Numbered from the stretch's first letter, positions 12,352-24,339 are shown. The stretch: DNA of 64,000 nt from Periplaneta americana (GCF_040183065.1 NC_091131.1:104560830-104624829), one strand, 5' to 3'. Made by a program: numbers and translations. Notes: generated from the sequence alone by a model not told the origin.

Positions 12352-14053
12352 TCACCAATTACAAGTTGATATGTGTGTTTTTAGTTCATCCTCGGATGCA
12401 AACACATCATCGCACTTACATTCGTATGGTGGTCTTATAACAGTATGAGCCAATATTATATGTTTCTCTAAGGCAGAAAATTTAGGCACGTAACAACCAC
12501 ACGTTTCACAAAGCAGTTTTTCCTTACCACTAATATTTTCTTTGTAACTTCCTACGTAAATACCATTATTGGTATGACGAACCTCACCATTCATGTGAGT
12601 AGCTCTCCAATGTGCTTGCAAAAATGGTACATCTACAAAATCCTTTCCACACAGGCAACACTGCAACGACAAAACTCCCGTGTGTGTCACCAAATGTTTT
12701 ATCATGTCTTGCGAGGTCTCTCCACAAACCAAGCAACCATCTCGATTTTTAGTCCGTTTTACACCTAAGCTAACACATTTCGTTTTTACACTCACTTCTT
12801 TTTGTTTATCACTTGCTTCCTTAGTTCCTTGATCTAATAATTGAATTTTAGGAGATGCACAATTGAAAGACCTAATTTTATTGACACTACCAAGTTGTTT
12901 ATGTCTAGTTTCCACTAAAGTCCTCATAGGCGGGCCGTCAGTGGATCCAGGGACAACATGCGTTGATATTAAATGCTGTTCAAGCAGCAGCAAGTCACTA
13001 AAAGCATAGCCACAAGTTTCACATAAATATGACGGTTCATTTTGCAATAAATGACTCCTGCTTACCGAATTTGGAACTGAATTGCCTTGCATGTGTGATC
13101 TTCTCCAATGAGCCTGGAGAAAAGGTAAGTCAGAAAATGTCTTTTTGCAGAGAGTACAGGTCATGGAGTTTGCTCCTATATGAATTCTCCAGTGTTTCAT
13201 CAGTTCATTCACACCATACGATTTACTTCCACAGATGTTACACTTCAACAGTTTCCCATTCTGATTCTCACTATCTGCCAATGAGGAATCCTCTTCAACA
13301 TCATCAGCTTCAGACTTCATGGTGTTAGTTTGCATTCCTGAAGAACTCTCAAGAGTTTCAATATTCATGCCATGCCTTGACCCATCATCACTCATCTCGT
13401 CGTCTGATTCTGTAGCATTAACTACTGTTGACTGTTTGATCATGGAATGCATGCTGTTTTCTAGTTGAATAATTGAATGATCTTGATCATCACTCCTTAC
13501 AATGCTATTTTGTAATGTTGTCTGCTTTGTTAAGGCATGATTGTTCATAATGGGAACACTCTGAGGATTTTTATTACTGATCACATTATTTGTGTTTCCA
13601 ATACCATACAACGCGTCTCCCATGTTACTAGATCTCCAGGACACACTATCTCTATGGTTAACGTGAGTGGACATCACGTGTTGTTCTAGTGAAGTGAACT
13701 GAGAAAATGCAAAGCCACAAGCCTCACAAACAAGTTGAGGTGCTATCTTCTGATCATTTCTCAACACTACCCCTGAATCAGAACACACACCTCCCATATG
13801 AATTGCTTTCCAATGTGCCTGCAGAAAGAGGACGTCTGTGAAAGACACGTAACAGGCCGTGCATGTAAGCGAATCGACACCGTTATGCTGTCTCCAATGT
13901 TTGACGAGCTCGTCTGCAACAGTCACCATGTTCCCACAGACCTGGCACGTGAACATGAATGAGAAGTCTTGCGTGCAATCTGCCAGTTGATAACCATTAG
14001 TTGGAAGACTATTCAGGGTAATGTAGTCATTGCTCCAGGTGTCTTGACAGCTC
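12352..14053 (-). CDS. C2H2 zinc-finger protein, last coding exon
   Basis: This 1702-nt exon encodes residues 558-1123 of the reconstructed protein. A splice acceptor (..GTTGTAACAG) ends at 14054. The exon opens in phase 2 with G-AGC-TGT and is open to TGA at 12354-12352. It contains nine C2H2 fingers and one degenerate finger (YECKCDDVF..HISTC). They fall into three copies of a three-finger module: a C..CG..ELxKHWRxH finger, a TCTxC..F..LQAHWRxxHM finger, and a CETCG..F..LEQHxxSTHV finger. The modules lie near residues 590-690, 750-880 and 960-1095. Acidic, Ser-rich linkers separate them. The protein is probably nuclear and nucleic-acid binding. I do not recognise an orthologue. Confidence 0.85.
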
Positions 14054-14479
14054 CTGTTACAACATAAATAATAGGCTATTTCACAAAAGATTTCATTTTT
14101 AAAACATTTTGTAAGATTAAACTACTGTAGAACCTGAGAAGCATGCAAGACATGATTCTCAAGCTAAGGCATGGTAATGATAAAGAAAATATAAAGATGT
14201 TTGTTTGTTTATTTCTGTGTAACAGGGCAAAGCTCCAATTATAATAGACAGTACAGAAGATGATGATGATAACAATAATAACAACAATGATGAGAAAGAA
14301 CAGGAGAAGCAGGCAGGTGAGATGGAGGAAAAGAAGAAGAATATCATCGCTGTGTTTTTAAAAAGATTTTGCACGAGGAAGAAAAAAAGCATTGTCACTT
14401 TTAACTTCCTTAGTTCTCAAAGCAACTTTCAGTAAAATTTCAATAATTACAAGAAAAATTATGAAATTATATACTGCGT

Positions 14480-14890
14480 GTTCAGTTCAAAATGTGTCAT
14501 GGCTCGCTGTATGCCGTCATGTGGCTAGTCGATGAGCATAGAGAATTCAATCTTCCTACACTTCCACAGAGGCATATTACCTATATGCCAGAGAAGTTGC
14601 CTAGCAAGTACGGCGTTCATTCTGAAGAGTACTTACCGATACGTATGGTAACGCCTGTAGTGGCAGGAATGTAAACTGTTTGGAAACTCAGTAAAGGTGA
14701 GTTTTTTTTTTTACTGTCGGGATATGGGAAAGGGTTAAGACGATTACTTACGTATTTGTTGACATTAACTTGGACGGTCAACATGGACATGGAGCATTTG
14801 ATTTTTATCGTGGAATGTTGCCGTACACAACCGATGATAACAAATACCCTGCGTATAACTTGCCCACGCAAAACACAGTTCGAAAGAGGT
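14480..14890. repeat. candidate dispersed repeat
   Basis: A distinctive, less AT-rich block (TGTGTCATGGCTCGCTGTAT .. GGTAACGCC .. CATGGACATGGAGCATTTGA .. ACTTGCCCACGC) in otherwise AT-rich intron. It resembles a repeat I recall from cockroach sequence, but only one copy is in this window. The assignment is weak. Confidence 0.3.
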
Positions 14891-15576
14891 TATGATAGCA
14901 CACAGACTTTACAGACAGCCATCTGTTGATACGACTTTCAAGTTATACCATACATGTTCTCAAGTTCAGATTGAACGCCTTGATTAATAGGCAACTTCTG
15001 TGACATAAAAGCTTAAACTCACTTCAAATCGCTGACTCACAACAGTGACGTCATGACATACTTTGAAATGAACACCCAGTAGAAAGCAGCTTTGAAAATC
15101 AAAGGAATTAAAAGTGACAATGCTTGTTTCTTTCTCTTGCAAAATCTTTTTAAAAACACGTAGCAGGTTTTGAAGGTGCAGTGAAGATATGTCTTCTCAC
15201 TCACTGATGAATAAGGTTAGGAAATGCAAGCACTGAAACCTAAGAATGCCATCAAAAGTGAGTACTATAGTGAATGTGATGTCTGTTGGAACTTAACTTA
15301 ATATAATTTACACAAAAGAACACTTAACACCGGTTTATATACAATTTAACACAGAAGGATAGTTACTTATTCATATTCATCATGTTTTAAGTAATAGTAT
15401 TAACATTTTAAGTTAATGTCTGTACTAACATTTAGTACTATTTGAAACAACTCTAAGTGAATGAAGACATTATTTCTTTAATTGATCTCATTTTTCTAGG
15501 TTCCCTTTTACATAGACTGCCTCTGATGTTGCTAGGTAAGATCTGAATTATTGACTAATTTCGAGGGAAAAATTGT

Positions 15577-15720
15577 TCCAGGGCCGGGTATCAAACCCGG
15601 GACCTTTGGTTAAACATACCAACACTCTACAGCTGAGCTACCCAGGAACTCTACCAGACACCAATCCAATTTTTCCCTCTATATCCACAGACCTCAAAGT
15701 GGGCTGATAACCGTCAAGCA
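15577..15720 (-). mobile_element. tRNA-like SINE head, minus strand
   Basis: The minus strand reads TTCCTGGGTAGCTCAGCTGT (A box) and, after about 35 bases, CCGGGTTTGATACCCGG (B-box arm with intact stem), a tRNA-like fold of about 72 bases (15648-15577). Flanking SINE-like sequence (GAGGGAAAAATTGG) lies upstream. A functional tRNA is unlikely: the B-box loop is TTTGATA rather than TTCGANT, and no clean acceptor stem closes it. Confidence 0.6.
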
Positions 15721-16078
15721 ACCAACATTGAGTGCACACAAACTCTGTGTGACTTAAATTGTGGTTTTCTGTTAACGAACAGTGACGTGTATTATGCAAA
15801 TCGAGTTATACTTGAAAGCTCGTTTTGCATCTGAATTATAGTTTCTTTTATGTTGGTTCTAACTCTTCCCCCCTCCCGGTATAGTATAAATCCTCTCCAG
15901 GGGAAAAAGTCTGAATTCAACACTGTATGATTCTAAACATTCGAGTGAAGTTCACAAGAACCTGTGTTACAGAAGCATGAATCGTCACTATTTATAAAAC
16001 TATTCAAAATTGGAAACATGTATATGAACTTTTTTCTTTACAATGATATCAGGAATGAACTCCTAGAATATTGCACGA

Positions 16079-16340
16079 GTCCACACCTGTGGAGTAATGG
16101 TTAGCGGTCTGGCCGCGAAACCAGGTGGCCCAGGTTCGATTCCCGGTTGGGGCAAGTTACCAGGTTGAGGTTTTTTCCGGGGTTTTCCCTCAATCCAATA
16201 TGAGCAAATGCTGGGTAACTTTCGGTGCTGGACCCCGGACTCATTTCACTGGCATTATCACCTTCATCTCATTCAGATGCTAAATAACCTAAGATGTTGA
16301 TAAAGCATCGGACAATAACCTACTAAAATAAAAATAAAAG
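16079..16340 (+). mobile_element. tRNA-derived SINE, copy 1
   Basis: A tRNA-like head has an A box (TAATGGTTAGCGGTCTGG) and a perfect B box (GGTTCGATTCC). The body includes GGTTGAGGTTTTTTCCGGGG and GGGTAACTTTCGGTGCTGG, and ends in an A-rich tail with AAAATAAAAATAAAA. Two further copies with the same body lie at 60658-60910 and 63273-63517. It sits inside intron 2, antisense to the gene. Confidence 0.9.
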
Positions 16341-16468
16341 TATTGCACGATCTTCGTGAGTCACTCTATATAATACTTAATATTTTTTAATTATCTATTC
16401 AATAACTGTTTCAATGGAACTGCCCAAAGAATTATGAATCGAACAAGTATTCAGTAGACTTTACTTAC

Positions 16469-18000
16469 GTGTTATCAATCCCGGAATCGCCATTTGCACA
16501 ATAGTTCTGCAAAACTTGGTACTGCTGCGTCATTTCATTTCCAGTAAACGAGCTGTTCCCTGTATATCCAATTTCTCTGGTGACTGAATTTATTCCAGAC
16601 CCACTACTGCTGGAGTAACCCGACGTGTTTACTGCAGACCCGCTGCTTACAGCATAGCCTGGTGAGCTCATAGTGGTTCCACTGTTCGCAGAGTAGTTAC
16701 TGGGGTCAACAGCAGGTCTACTATTTGCACGGAAAGCATGAGAGTTCATTCCAAGCACACTGTCTCCAGAATACGAAGATCCACTGCCCTGTGCATATGT
16801 CTGTGAATTCATCCCAACACCACTACTACCTGTATAAGTTAGAGTATTTATTCCTCGTCCTTTGTTCCCACAATATGTTGATGAATTAATTGCATGTCCA
16901 CTGTTACCAGAATATGCAAGAGTATTTACACCAGATTCATTACTACCTGAATATGTTTGTGAGGTTATTCCCGGTCCATTATTCCCTGAATATGATGGAG
17001 TATTTACCCGGGTTGTGTTACTACCAGAGAAGGTTTGAGGTGTTAACCCATGCCCATTATCCCCATAATATATTGGCGATAGTACAGATCTATTATTGGC
17101 AATGTAAGCTAACGAATTTAATGTCGTCTGGTTACTTCCAGAGCAGACTTGCCTATCATACCCAGAATAAGACAATGAACTTATTTCATGCCTATTATTT
17201 CCTGAGTAAGATTGTGTATTTATTCCAGAATCACTGTGTCCAGGATATGTTGAAGGATTAATTGAAGGACCAGGGAAAAGTGGTGGATTCATTCCAGATG
17301 TGTTATTCAAGTGTGGCCTGATAACTCCTGAATATGTTGGTGGACTTATCCCAGGTCTGTTATCCCTAGAATAAGCTAATGAATTACTAGAGAAAGCTAG
17401 CTGTCTATTGTCTAATCTAGGTTCAAGATTTTCAGAATATGTCGGCATTCTTATTCCTCCCCCACTAACATTTGGAAATGGCAAAGATTCTGTTTGTGGC
17501 CTATTTCTTTCCCAGAATGCAGGTGGATTCACTTTATTATCTCCTATTTCATTAAATGATTGTGGAAATACGCCACATGTATTGTTTGTAAGATATGCTT
17601 GTGTTTTCACTCTCAAACCATTATTTTCAGTTGACAATGGGTCTGTAGGAGGGTCATCAGTTCTTGAGAAAGTTAAGGCAGTTGGGTCACAATCAACATT
17701 CACTACTTCTACTTTCTCAACTAAATTCTCGTCTACAGATTTCCTTTCCTCAGTAGCACGTAATTTGTCAGGTACTGAAGAGCCTGGCAACCCACTGGTA
17801 CTCTGTTCAGGTTCTTCCTCTAATTTATGCTGTTTCTTTGGAGGTTCTGAAGATGATACTGCAACACTTCGAGATTCATCTTTAGAGCTGTCTGGAAACA
17901 TTGCTCCCACACAACCATCAGTCACTATTTTTTTAACGTCTTTAGATATCTTGACGACTCCTTGTTTCTTCTTAACTTTATCTATCTTGTAAGAAGGAAC
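16469..18000 (-). CDS. C2H2 zinc-finger protein, second coding exon (Ser/Gly/Asn/Tyr-rich repeat domain)
   Basis: The acceptor TTACTGTTTCAG ends at 18001 and the donor AC|GTAAGT is at 16469/16468. The exon is 1532 nt, phase 0 in and phase 2 out, encoding residues 47-557. It starts VPSYKIDKVKKKQG, a basic patch that could serve nuclear import, then an acidic Ser-rich stretch. From about residue 165 to 540 it is a low-complexity domain of about 20 imperfect units near YSGNNGxGINSxT. No cysteine pattern or membrane segment is seen. A frame beginning at 17925 would start with GTG; the true frame is open to the acceptor, so there is no initiation there. Such Tyr/Ser/Gly/Asn-rich regions resemble prion-like transcription-factor domains. 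Confidence 0.85.
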
Positions 18001-18279
18001 CTGAAACAGTAATACATATTATCTTAGTTAATAGTGTTTTATATACCAGGAAAATTAAGTCTCTAGAACAATAAGCACTAAATGTAAGTTGGTTGATTGC
18101 AGGGCCTACTGTCTCCACAGACATACAGCAGCAGGCAGGATATAATGGACTTCAAAGAATTCAGGACAACGTCAAAAGATGACTATGGAAGTTTTAAAAA
18201 CACACAGCAAGAACTTTCCCTCTGTATACAAAACAGGTTAAAGCAGAAATTAATTTTCACATGGTTGAGAAATGATGGT

Positions 18280-18395
18280 TAATTTTGCCTGAAGCCGTCT
18301 CTAAAGAGACAAAACTTTTCATATGCCATAAATCTACGACATACACTTCTTGGCTGTAGTTCCTCTCCAAAGGAAATCATGATAAGAATTCTTAT
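18280..18395. repeat. diverged copy of the 10740-10855 repeat
   Basis: Shares the order TTTTGCCTGAAGCCGTCTC, AAATCTACGAC, AGTTCC, CAAAGGAA with the block at 10740-10855, at perhaps 65-70% similarity by eye. Confidence 0.45.
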
Positions 18396-18811
18396 TGACC
18401 TTAAAAATTCATTGCTTTCAGCTAAATTGTACTAGTCGTTAAAACTTAACTGAAGAATATTGCTGGAGAATCTTTTAAGTGTACGGTAGTGTAAATATTC
18501 GTAATTTAAATATGTATTGTATTGATTAAGGCTGGTTGAGCGAAAATAAAACATTCTATTCTTCGGAATATGCATTATATGTCTTTCTCGTGTTAAATTC
18601 TATCATACCTGGTTAACATGTTTCGGTCTTTATTGACCTTCTTCAGAACTGGCTGTTGCTGGTCTTGGCGCCTTTTGTTTTGTTTCCTGTGAGGATGTGT
18701 TTGTGTAGTGTAATGTGGAGTCAAAGAGTGTGTGTGTTCTGAAATTGAGTTATGTGTTGAGAATTTCATTTGGATGTGTTTTTGTGTGTCTGTATATTTC
18801 ATATTGTTCTA

Positions 18812-19223
18812 TAGTCCCGTCGGTCTTATTTCCGGCAGCCAATCACGTTGCAGGTCGGCTACATTTAAACGTGTGCGTCTTGTCATTCGCTATTGATGAT
18901 GTAATGAATTTCCTAAGGCTCGATAAATACTTAATATAATCACCCGCCATTTTGGCTCTTTCGTTGGTGTTTGCAGAAATCACATGAGGACGTTATTTGC
19001 CACTCAATTATTTGCTCAATTACAGTGCCTTTGATTTATTATCATAGGAGCTACGACATGATAATGTTTAACGGTAAAGCAAATAGATTCCTCATCTGGT
19101 AGTTCGGCAATGAAAGAACAAAAATGGCGAAAGATACTACCTACCTAGACTTTATAGAGCCTTCACTTCCTAAGACGTAAGCAAAGGGGAGAAGTCACAC
19201 CGGAAATAATAGCGACACGACTA
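18812..19223. mobile_element. TA-flanked MITE, copy 1, inserted in the Penelope arm
   Basis: Ends TAGTCCCGTCGG..TTATTTCCGG and, inverted, TAGTCGTGTCGC..TATTTCCGG. The TA duplication is at 18810-18811 and 19224-19225. The other Penelope arm preserves the empty site (ATTGTTCTAGTGTG on the same strand, from 20950-20965 inverted), confirming an exact 412-bp insertion with TA duplication. A second copy lies at 45203-45602. Confidence 0.92.
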
Positions 19224-19694
19224 TAGTGTGTTTAGTTTCTGACTTTTTGGTTGGATGTGTAGAATTTCCATGTCTGTGTTGATGTCTCTGTAGGTGTGGT
19301 TAGCATTTGTGATTGTTCTGCATATGTGGAAGTGTTTTGTAATTTTGTTATGGCTGTGATGTGTTCTTTGTAACGTGTTTGAAATGATCTGCCTGTCTGT
19401 ACTATGTAGAAGTTGTTGCAGGTGTTACATTTGATTTTGTATATGCCTTGTGTGATTGTATTTGTTTGTTTGTGTTTTTGTGTGTTGAGATGTTTTTGTA
19501 GAGTATTATTTGTTCTGTATGCGATGTTGTAATTTAATTTTTTGAACGAGGTTACAATCTTGTGTGTGTTTTTGTTTTCGTATGTTAGTGTGATGTATTT
19601 TTTGTGTTCTTGTGTTTGTATGTATTCTTATGTTTTTTGTGATTATGGTTTGCTTTCGTATTATGTTGTCTATTATGTTGGGGTTGTATACATG

Positions 19695-21112
19695 GACAAA
19701 ATCATAAGAAACAACATAAAATTCGAAAAACAGATAACAATAAAATACAACATAGACCTAGTGAATAAAATAAAAAACAAACATATCCCACACAGTACAA
19801 CATTAGCAACTTTCGACATAACTAACTATACACAAACATACTCATAAAAGACACACTACAGATACTAGAACAAATGCTCAAAAACAACAACACACCACAA
19901 GAACACATGAAAGAAATCAGCCACATCACAGACATCACAAAACAAAACTACTTCACATACAATAACAAATATTACACTCAAACCGAAGGCCTACCCATGG
20001 GATCACCCATTTCCAGCATACTAGCAGAAATATTCATACACCACATAGAACAGACATACATACTAAACAAAGACAGCAACAAAGACGCAGACATCATCAT
20101 ATATTGGCACAGATACGTAGATGACATACTAATACTATACAAAGGAAACAAAAGACAGATCCAAAACCTACATCAACACTTAAACAAAATACACCCAAAG
20201 CTACACTACACATTAGAAACTGAAAGAAACAAATCCATAAATTTCCTAGACATCACAATAACAAAAGTCGGCAACAAACACACATTCAAAGTCTACAGAA
20301 AACCCACAACAACAACAACAACAACAACAACACACATACACAACACATCCAACCACCCAACACAACACAAACAAGCTGCATTCCGAACAATGGTACACAG
20401 ACTACTCAACATATCAATGAACCAACATTATTACAAAGAGCTAAACACAATCAAATACATAGCACAAGAAAACGGATACAACCCTAACATAATAGACAAC
20501 ATAATACGAAAGACAAAACATAATCACAAAAACCATAAGAATACAACACAAACACAAGAACACAAAAAATACACCACACTAACATACGAAAACAAGAACA
20601 CACACAAGATTGCAACCTCATTCAAGAAATTAAATTTAACATCGCATACAGAACAAATAATACTCTACAAAAATATCTCAACACAAACAAACAAATACAA
20701 TCACACAGGCGTGTACAAATTCAAATGTAACACCTGCAACAACTTCTACATAGGACAGACAGGTAGATCATTTCAAACACGTTACAAAGAACACATCACA
20801 GCCATAACAAAATTACAAAACACTTCCACATATGCAGAACACAACACAAATGCTAACCACACCTACAGAGACATCAACACAGACATGGAAATTCTACACA
20901 TCCAACCAAAAAGCCAGAAACTAAACACACTAGAACAATACGAAATATACAGACACACAAAAATACATCCAAATGAAATTCTCAATACACAACTCAATTT
21001 CAGAACACACACACTCTTTGACTCCACATTACACTACACAAATATACCCTCACAGGAAACAAAACAAAAGGCGCCAAGACCAGCAACAGCCTGTTCTGAA
21101 GAAGGTCAATAA
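19695..21112 (+). pseudogene. Penelope-type reverse transcriptase plus GIY-YIG endonuclease
   Basis: 19695-19847 encodes RT material ending LATFDITNYTQTYS. This is the motif-A region (usually FDITNxYTNIP) broken by a frame change. Frame 19874-21112 continues with GLPMGSPISSILAEIF (motif B), the catalytic YVDDILILY (motif C), INFLDITI, and a C-terminal GIY-YIG domain (GVYKFKCNTCNNFYIGQTGR, Arg in RTRYKEH-like context). It ends in TGA/TAA-rich sequence after PATACSEEGQ. The N-terminus of RT is missing. The coding strand is nearly devoid of G, giving a Thr/Asn/Lys/His-rich protein. Frame loss and truncation make it inactive. Confidence 0.85.
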
Positions 21113-21181
21113 CAGACCGAAACATGTTAACCAGGTACGATAGAATTTAACACGAGAAAGACATATGATACATATTCCGAA

Positions 21182-22080
21182 CTGATATAGTGTTAAAAGT
21201 TATGTAATCAAGATGTACATTCTATTCTAAATTTTCACTTCTGAATCTTGGATCTAAAGTAAAATGTGATAATCACTCGACAACTAGGGACAAAAGAATA
21301 CTAAAATACACAAACATCATTCTTATGCCAGATTCATCCAGTATACATAATGTTATTTTATTCTATTTTAGCCTTTAAAATAATTACTTTTGATATTTAA
21401 ATTTCACTGATTTCAGTGGACATATGAAGTAATTTTCTCACTCTGAAGTACATTTAATCGGAATGCAATAAAATGCGCCTTCAAAATGTTTCTTCGTAAT
21501 TTTCACAGCTGAAATGACAATCTAACCTCTTATCAGTTTCGTGAAAACTGGAGTAATCATATGAAATCTACTCAGAATTTTTTTTATCTACTGTACATCT
21601 CCTATCTATAGGGAATTTAATCTCCATACTTTACAGCAAGTGAACCACTCTACAACTTTCGGAATTAGAAACTAGAAAACACCGTCAATGGATGTGATTA
21701 AGAAAAATAATATTAATCATATTTTTATATTTTATGATTCTATGAATTTAACTGAAAGTAAAACATCTCTCCCAGGATAGAACTGAGTTCAGAATGTGAC
21801 CCCAATGATTGATTGCAGAAGGAAATGACAGAGAATAAGAAAAAGAATGCTTCTACAGGTTTCTTTTCATATATTTCCTCATTCCAACACCACAAACTAG
21901 ATACTAAATTCACATGACTACACATTCTGTGATGAACTCTTGTCTCCTGGATGCAGTAGAAGAGAATGAGAATATGCTGATATGAAGAATGATAGACATG
22001 AAGTAACTGACTTCAAAAGCACAAAACATTAGACAAAAGCAGAGACACACACACATATACAGAGTGCAGCATTTAACGTT
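21182..22080. other. no recognisable gene
   Basis: AT-rich intron DNA without domain-bearing ORFs or visible repeats. Confidence 0.45.
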
Positions 22081-22229
22081 TCCTCTTTTCATCTGACACT
22101 GTGTGCGTGGTTGGAAGGAGTTTTGAGCTTGGTGATTGGAATTAGAGGGTCTTGGATTTAGTTACCATATCAACAGGATGTTGGTTTGTGCAGCAGCGTG
22201 TTGTTGTATGGGACAATATCTGTCAAGTT

Positions 22230-23215
22230 AGTTGACTGTGTCTCTCCAGCACAAGTTTCAACAGACATTTGGTGATAATCAGGAACACAGAGTTGGACCA
22301 TCACAAAAAATAGGCAGTGGGTGCACTGAGACACTGGATCAATTCAAGATAAACCTTATGCTCATCAGAAAGCAGTGCAGTCACCTAAAAAATGTCGAGC
22401 ATGTGAGAACGGCCCTGCAGAGGAGTCCACTTGGATCAGTGAAGTGATGTTAGCATACCTGAGTTTTTAATCTGGAAGACAGAAACATGCGAAGAGTTCT
22501 GCACACTAATTTGCATTTCCATAGGAATTAACAGCTGTGAACACAGCTTTGCACGACCATTGTTGCCAACAGATGATGCAGCTGTATCTCAATCACCATG
22601 ACTTCCTGAGTGACGAAGCAATTTTCTGTCTCAACAGCTCCGTAAATAAGAACTTTCCTTATTGGGCTCCTGCAAATCCACAAGCATCCACTGCAAGTCC
22701 TAAGGTCGTTGTTTGGTGTGCCATTGCAGCACAGGGAATTATCAATCCTTACTTTTTCAAGGCTGATAACGGTGCTTCAGTGACCATCAACTCCAAACAT
22801 TACAACTGTATGCTGACGACCTTCTTCCTGCCTGAGTTGACTCATCATAACTGGAACATGGAGACATTGTGGTTTCAACAGCGCCATAGCACATAGGACA
22901 AATATTTCAATGAACATGCAGCATACTGTTTTCCCTGTGTGAATTTTCTATAGGTTAGAGGAATTTCGATGGCTCTCCAGATTCCCCGACCTACTACACA
23001 CATTTTTTTAATAGGAAAGACTTGAAGCCTAAAGTTTCTGCTCACACACTATCCGAGATAAACAGCCTTAAAAATGCAATTCATCAAGAAATTGACGTTA
23101 CGCCAGACACTCTATGAAGCCTAGTGGCTAGTGTACAAGAGAGAGATTGCAGCAATGCATTGACGTTAATGGAGGACACCTCAAGGACATTATAATCAGA
23201 AAGTCAGACCAGTAT
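22230..23215 (+). pseudogene. DUF4817/mariner-type transposase remnant
   Basis: Best-preserved frame is 22537-22896: HHDFLSDEAIFCLNSSVNKN contains the first catalytic-type Asp (DEA), then PKVVVWCAIAAQGIINPYFF, then NMETLWFQQRHST, where the family normally has QQDGA. The second catalytic Asp is therefore lost here. Upstream fragments (KFQQTFGDN) and downstream ones (LKNAIHQEIDVTPDTL.., then CSNALTLMEDTSRTL) fit the same family with frame changes. It is broken by stops and shifts throughout. Confidence 0.75.
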
Positions 23216-23664
23216 TGCAAATTCAAGAGTCTAACGTGCCTAAAATTATTCAGTGTCATTAATTTCTTTGTACAATAACTGTGTTATGACATTTTGGAAA
23301 CAGAAAATGTTAAATGCCACATTCTGTACAACCAAACTGTGAATTACACGAAAGTTATAACTAAAATTAAACACAGAATTCTTTATAAATAATGTAATTA
23401 CACTTTTTCATACAATATTTTCAAATATATGAAATAACATTAAGTAATAACTATTAGGATTTACGCACTCTATTTAAATTTATTTTGGATAATGAGTACA
23501 CATTGTGATGATTACAAAGAGATTTACAATTCGAGATACGAATATTTGTAATGTCTTATTTTTGTATTTACAAGTATTCACGAGGAGATGTCTGAGGATC
23601 ATAATGGGAATATAGTGGCCTAAGACCATCTCAATAAAAATCTTCTTAAAATTACTGATCAGCA

Positions 23665-23932
23665 AGAAATATGGAAAGAGATCAAGTATAGGAAGTGGAG
23701 ATGGATTGGGCATGTGTTGCGGAGAGAAGAGGCTAATATCATTAGGACAGCTTTTGAATGGACTTCACATGGGGCAAACAGGAAAGTTGGTAGGCCTAGA
23801 GTCACCTGGAGTAACACTGTTAGAAGAGAAGCAGAACAACTTGGATGGCGTTGGAATGAAGTCAAAGCTATGGCTAAAAATAGAGTAAGATGGCATGTTT
23901 TCACAAGGGCCCTATGCTTCCCGGAGGAGTGA
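23665..23932 (+). pseudogene. LINE reverse transcriptase C-terminal tail
   Basis: Open frame reading EIWKEIKYRKWRWIGHVLRREE, then RKVGRPRVTWSNTVRREAEQ, ending WHVFTRALCFPEE and TGA. The W-IGH-LRR..GRPR-TW pattern marks the C-terminal end of ORF2 in CR1/RTE-like insect LINEs. The copy is 5' truncated. Confidence 0.8.
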
Positions 23933-24339
23933 AAGGACTTTACTACTACTTATTTGTATAATAAAAGCGATAATTATTACAAAGTTCTTACACAATTTAT
24001 TTTAATTAGTATCACAACCAGTAAGAAAACTACGAAAAACTACAAGCACAAAAAATAATGAATGTAATAAAAATTCATACACTTGTTCATAAAAATTCAC
24101 TTAATATAAAACATTTTAAATTACATAAGTGAGATCTCATTACAGTCAATTACATTTCTCTCGGAGCATTTTTCGAATTAACGTACATTAAATGAAATGA
24201 AATCCTTTCTAATACGAAACTTGAACTATAAAAGAAAGCATAAACAATAAATACAACACATTGGAAAAGGATTAAATCTGAAAACAGCCACGATCTCAAG
24301 AAAGGATGAAGTCCCTAATGAAGTAATTCGTAACCTAAT

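Larger units (their letters stand above)
14054..16468 (-). other. intron 2 of the zinc-finger gene
   Basis: The intron begins (minus strand) with GTAAGT at 16468-16463 and ends with CAG at 14056-14054. It is 2415 bp. Joining its ends restores codon ACG (AC from the upstream exon plus G) and keeps the frame. It carries two SINEs (15577-15720 and 16079-16340) and a candidate dispersed repeat at about 14480-14890. No independent gene was seen. Confidence 0.8.
18562..21181 (+). mobile_element. Penelope-like retroelement with inverted terminal arms
   Basis: The right part carries RT and GIY-YIG coding sequence. The left part (18562-18811 plus 19226-19690) is an inverted copy of 20478-21181, matching from TTCGGAATATGCAT and GTCTTTCTCGTGTTAAATTC through to the centre. 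Inverted or partially duplicated terminal arms are typical of Penelope-like elements. The arm has been split by a MITE at 18812-19223. Without the MITE, the left arm is about 715 bp. No target duplication was resolved. Confidence 0.85.

Noticed and set aside
15577..15648. Possible functional tRNA gene, minus strand
   Set aside because: The B-box loop is altered, no closing acceptor stem is evident, and the context is SINE-like.
17925..17927. Translation start of a separate gene at the beginning of the 486-codon frame
   Set aside because: The first codon there is GTG and the frame is open upstream to a splice acceptor at 18001, so this is an internal exon.
16890..17992. Plus-strand frames of 123 and 194 codons opposite the repeat exon
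   Set aside because: They are antisense shadows of the zinc-finger gene's repeat exon and show no domain.
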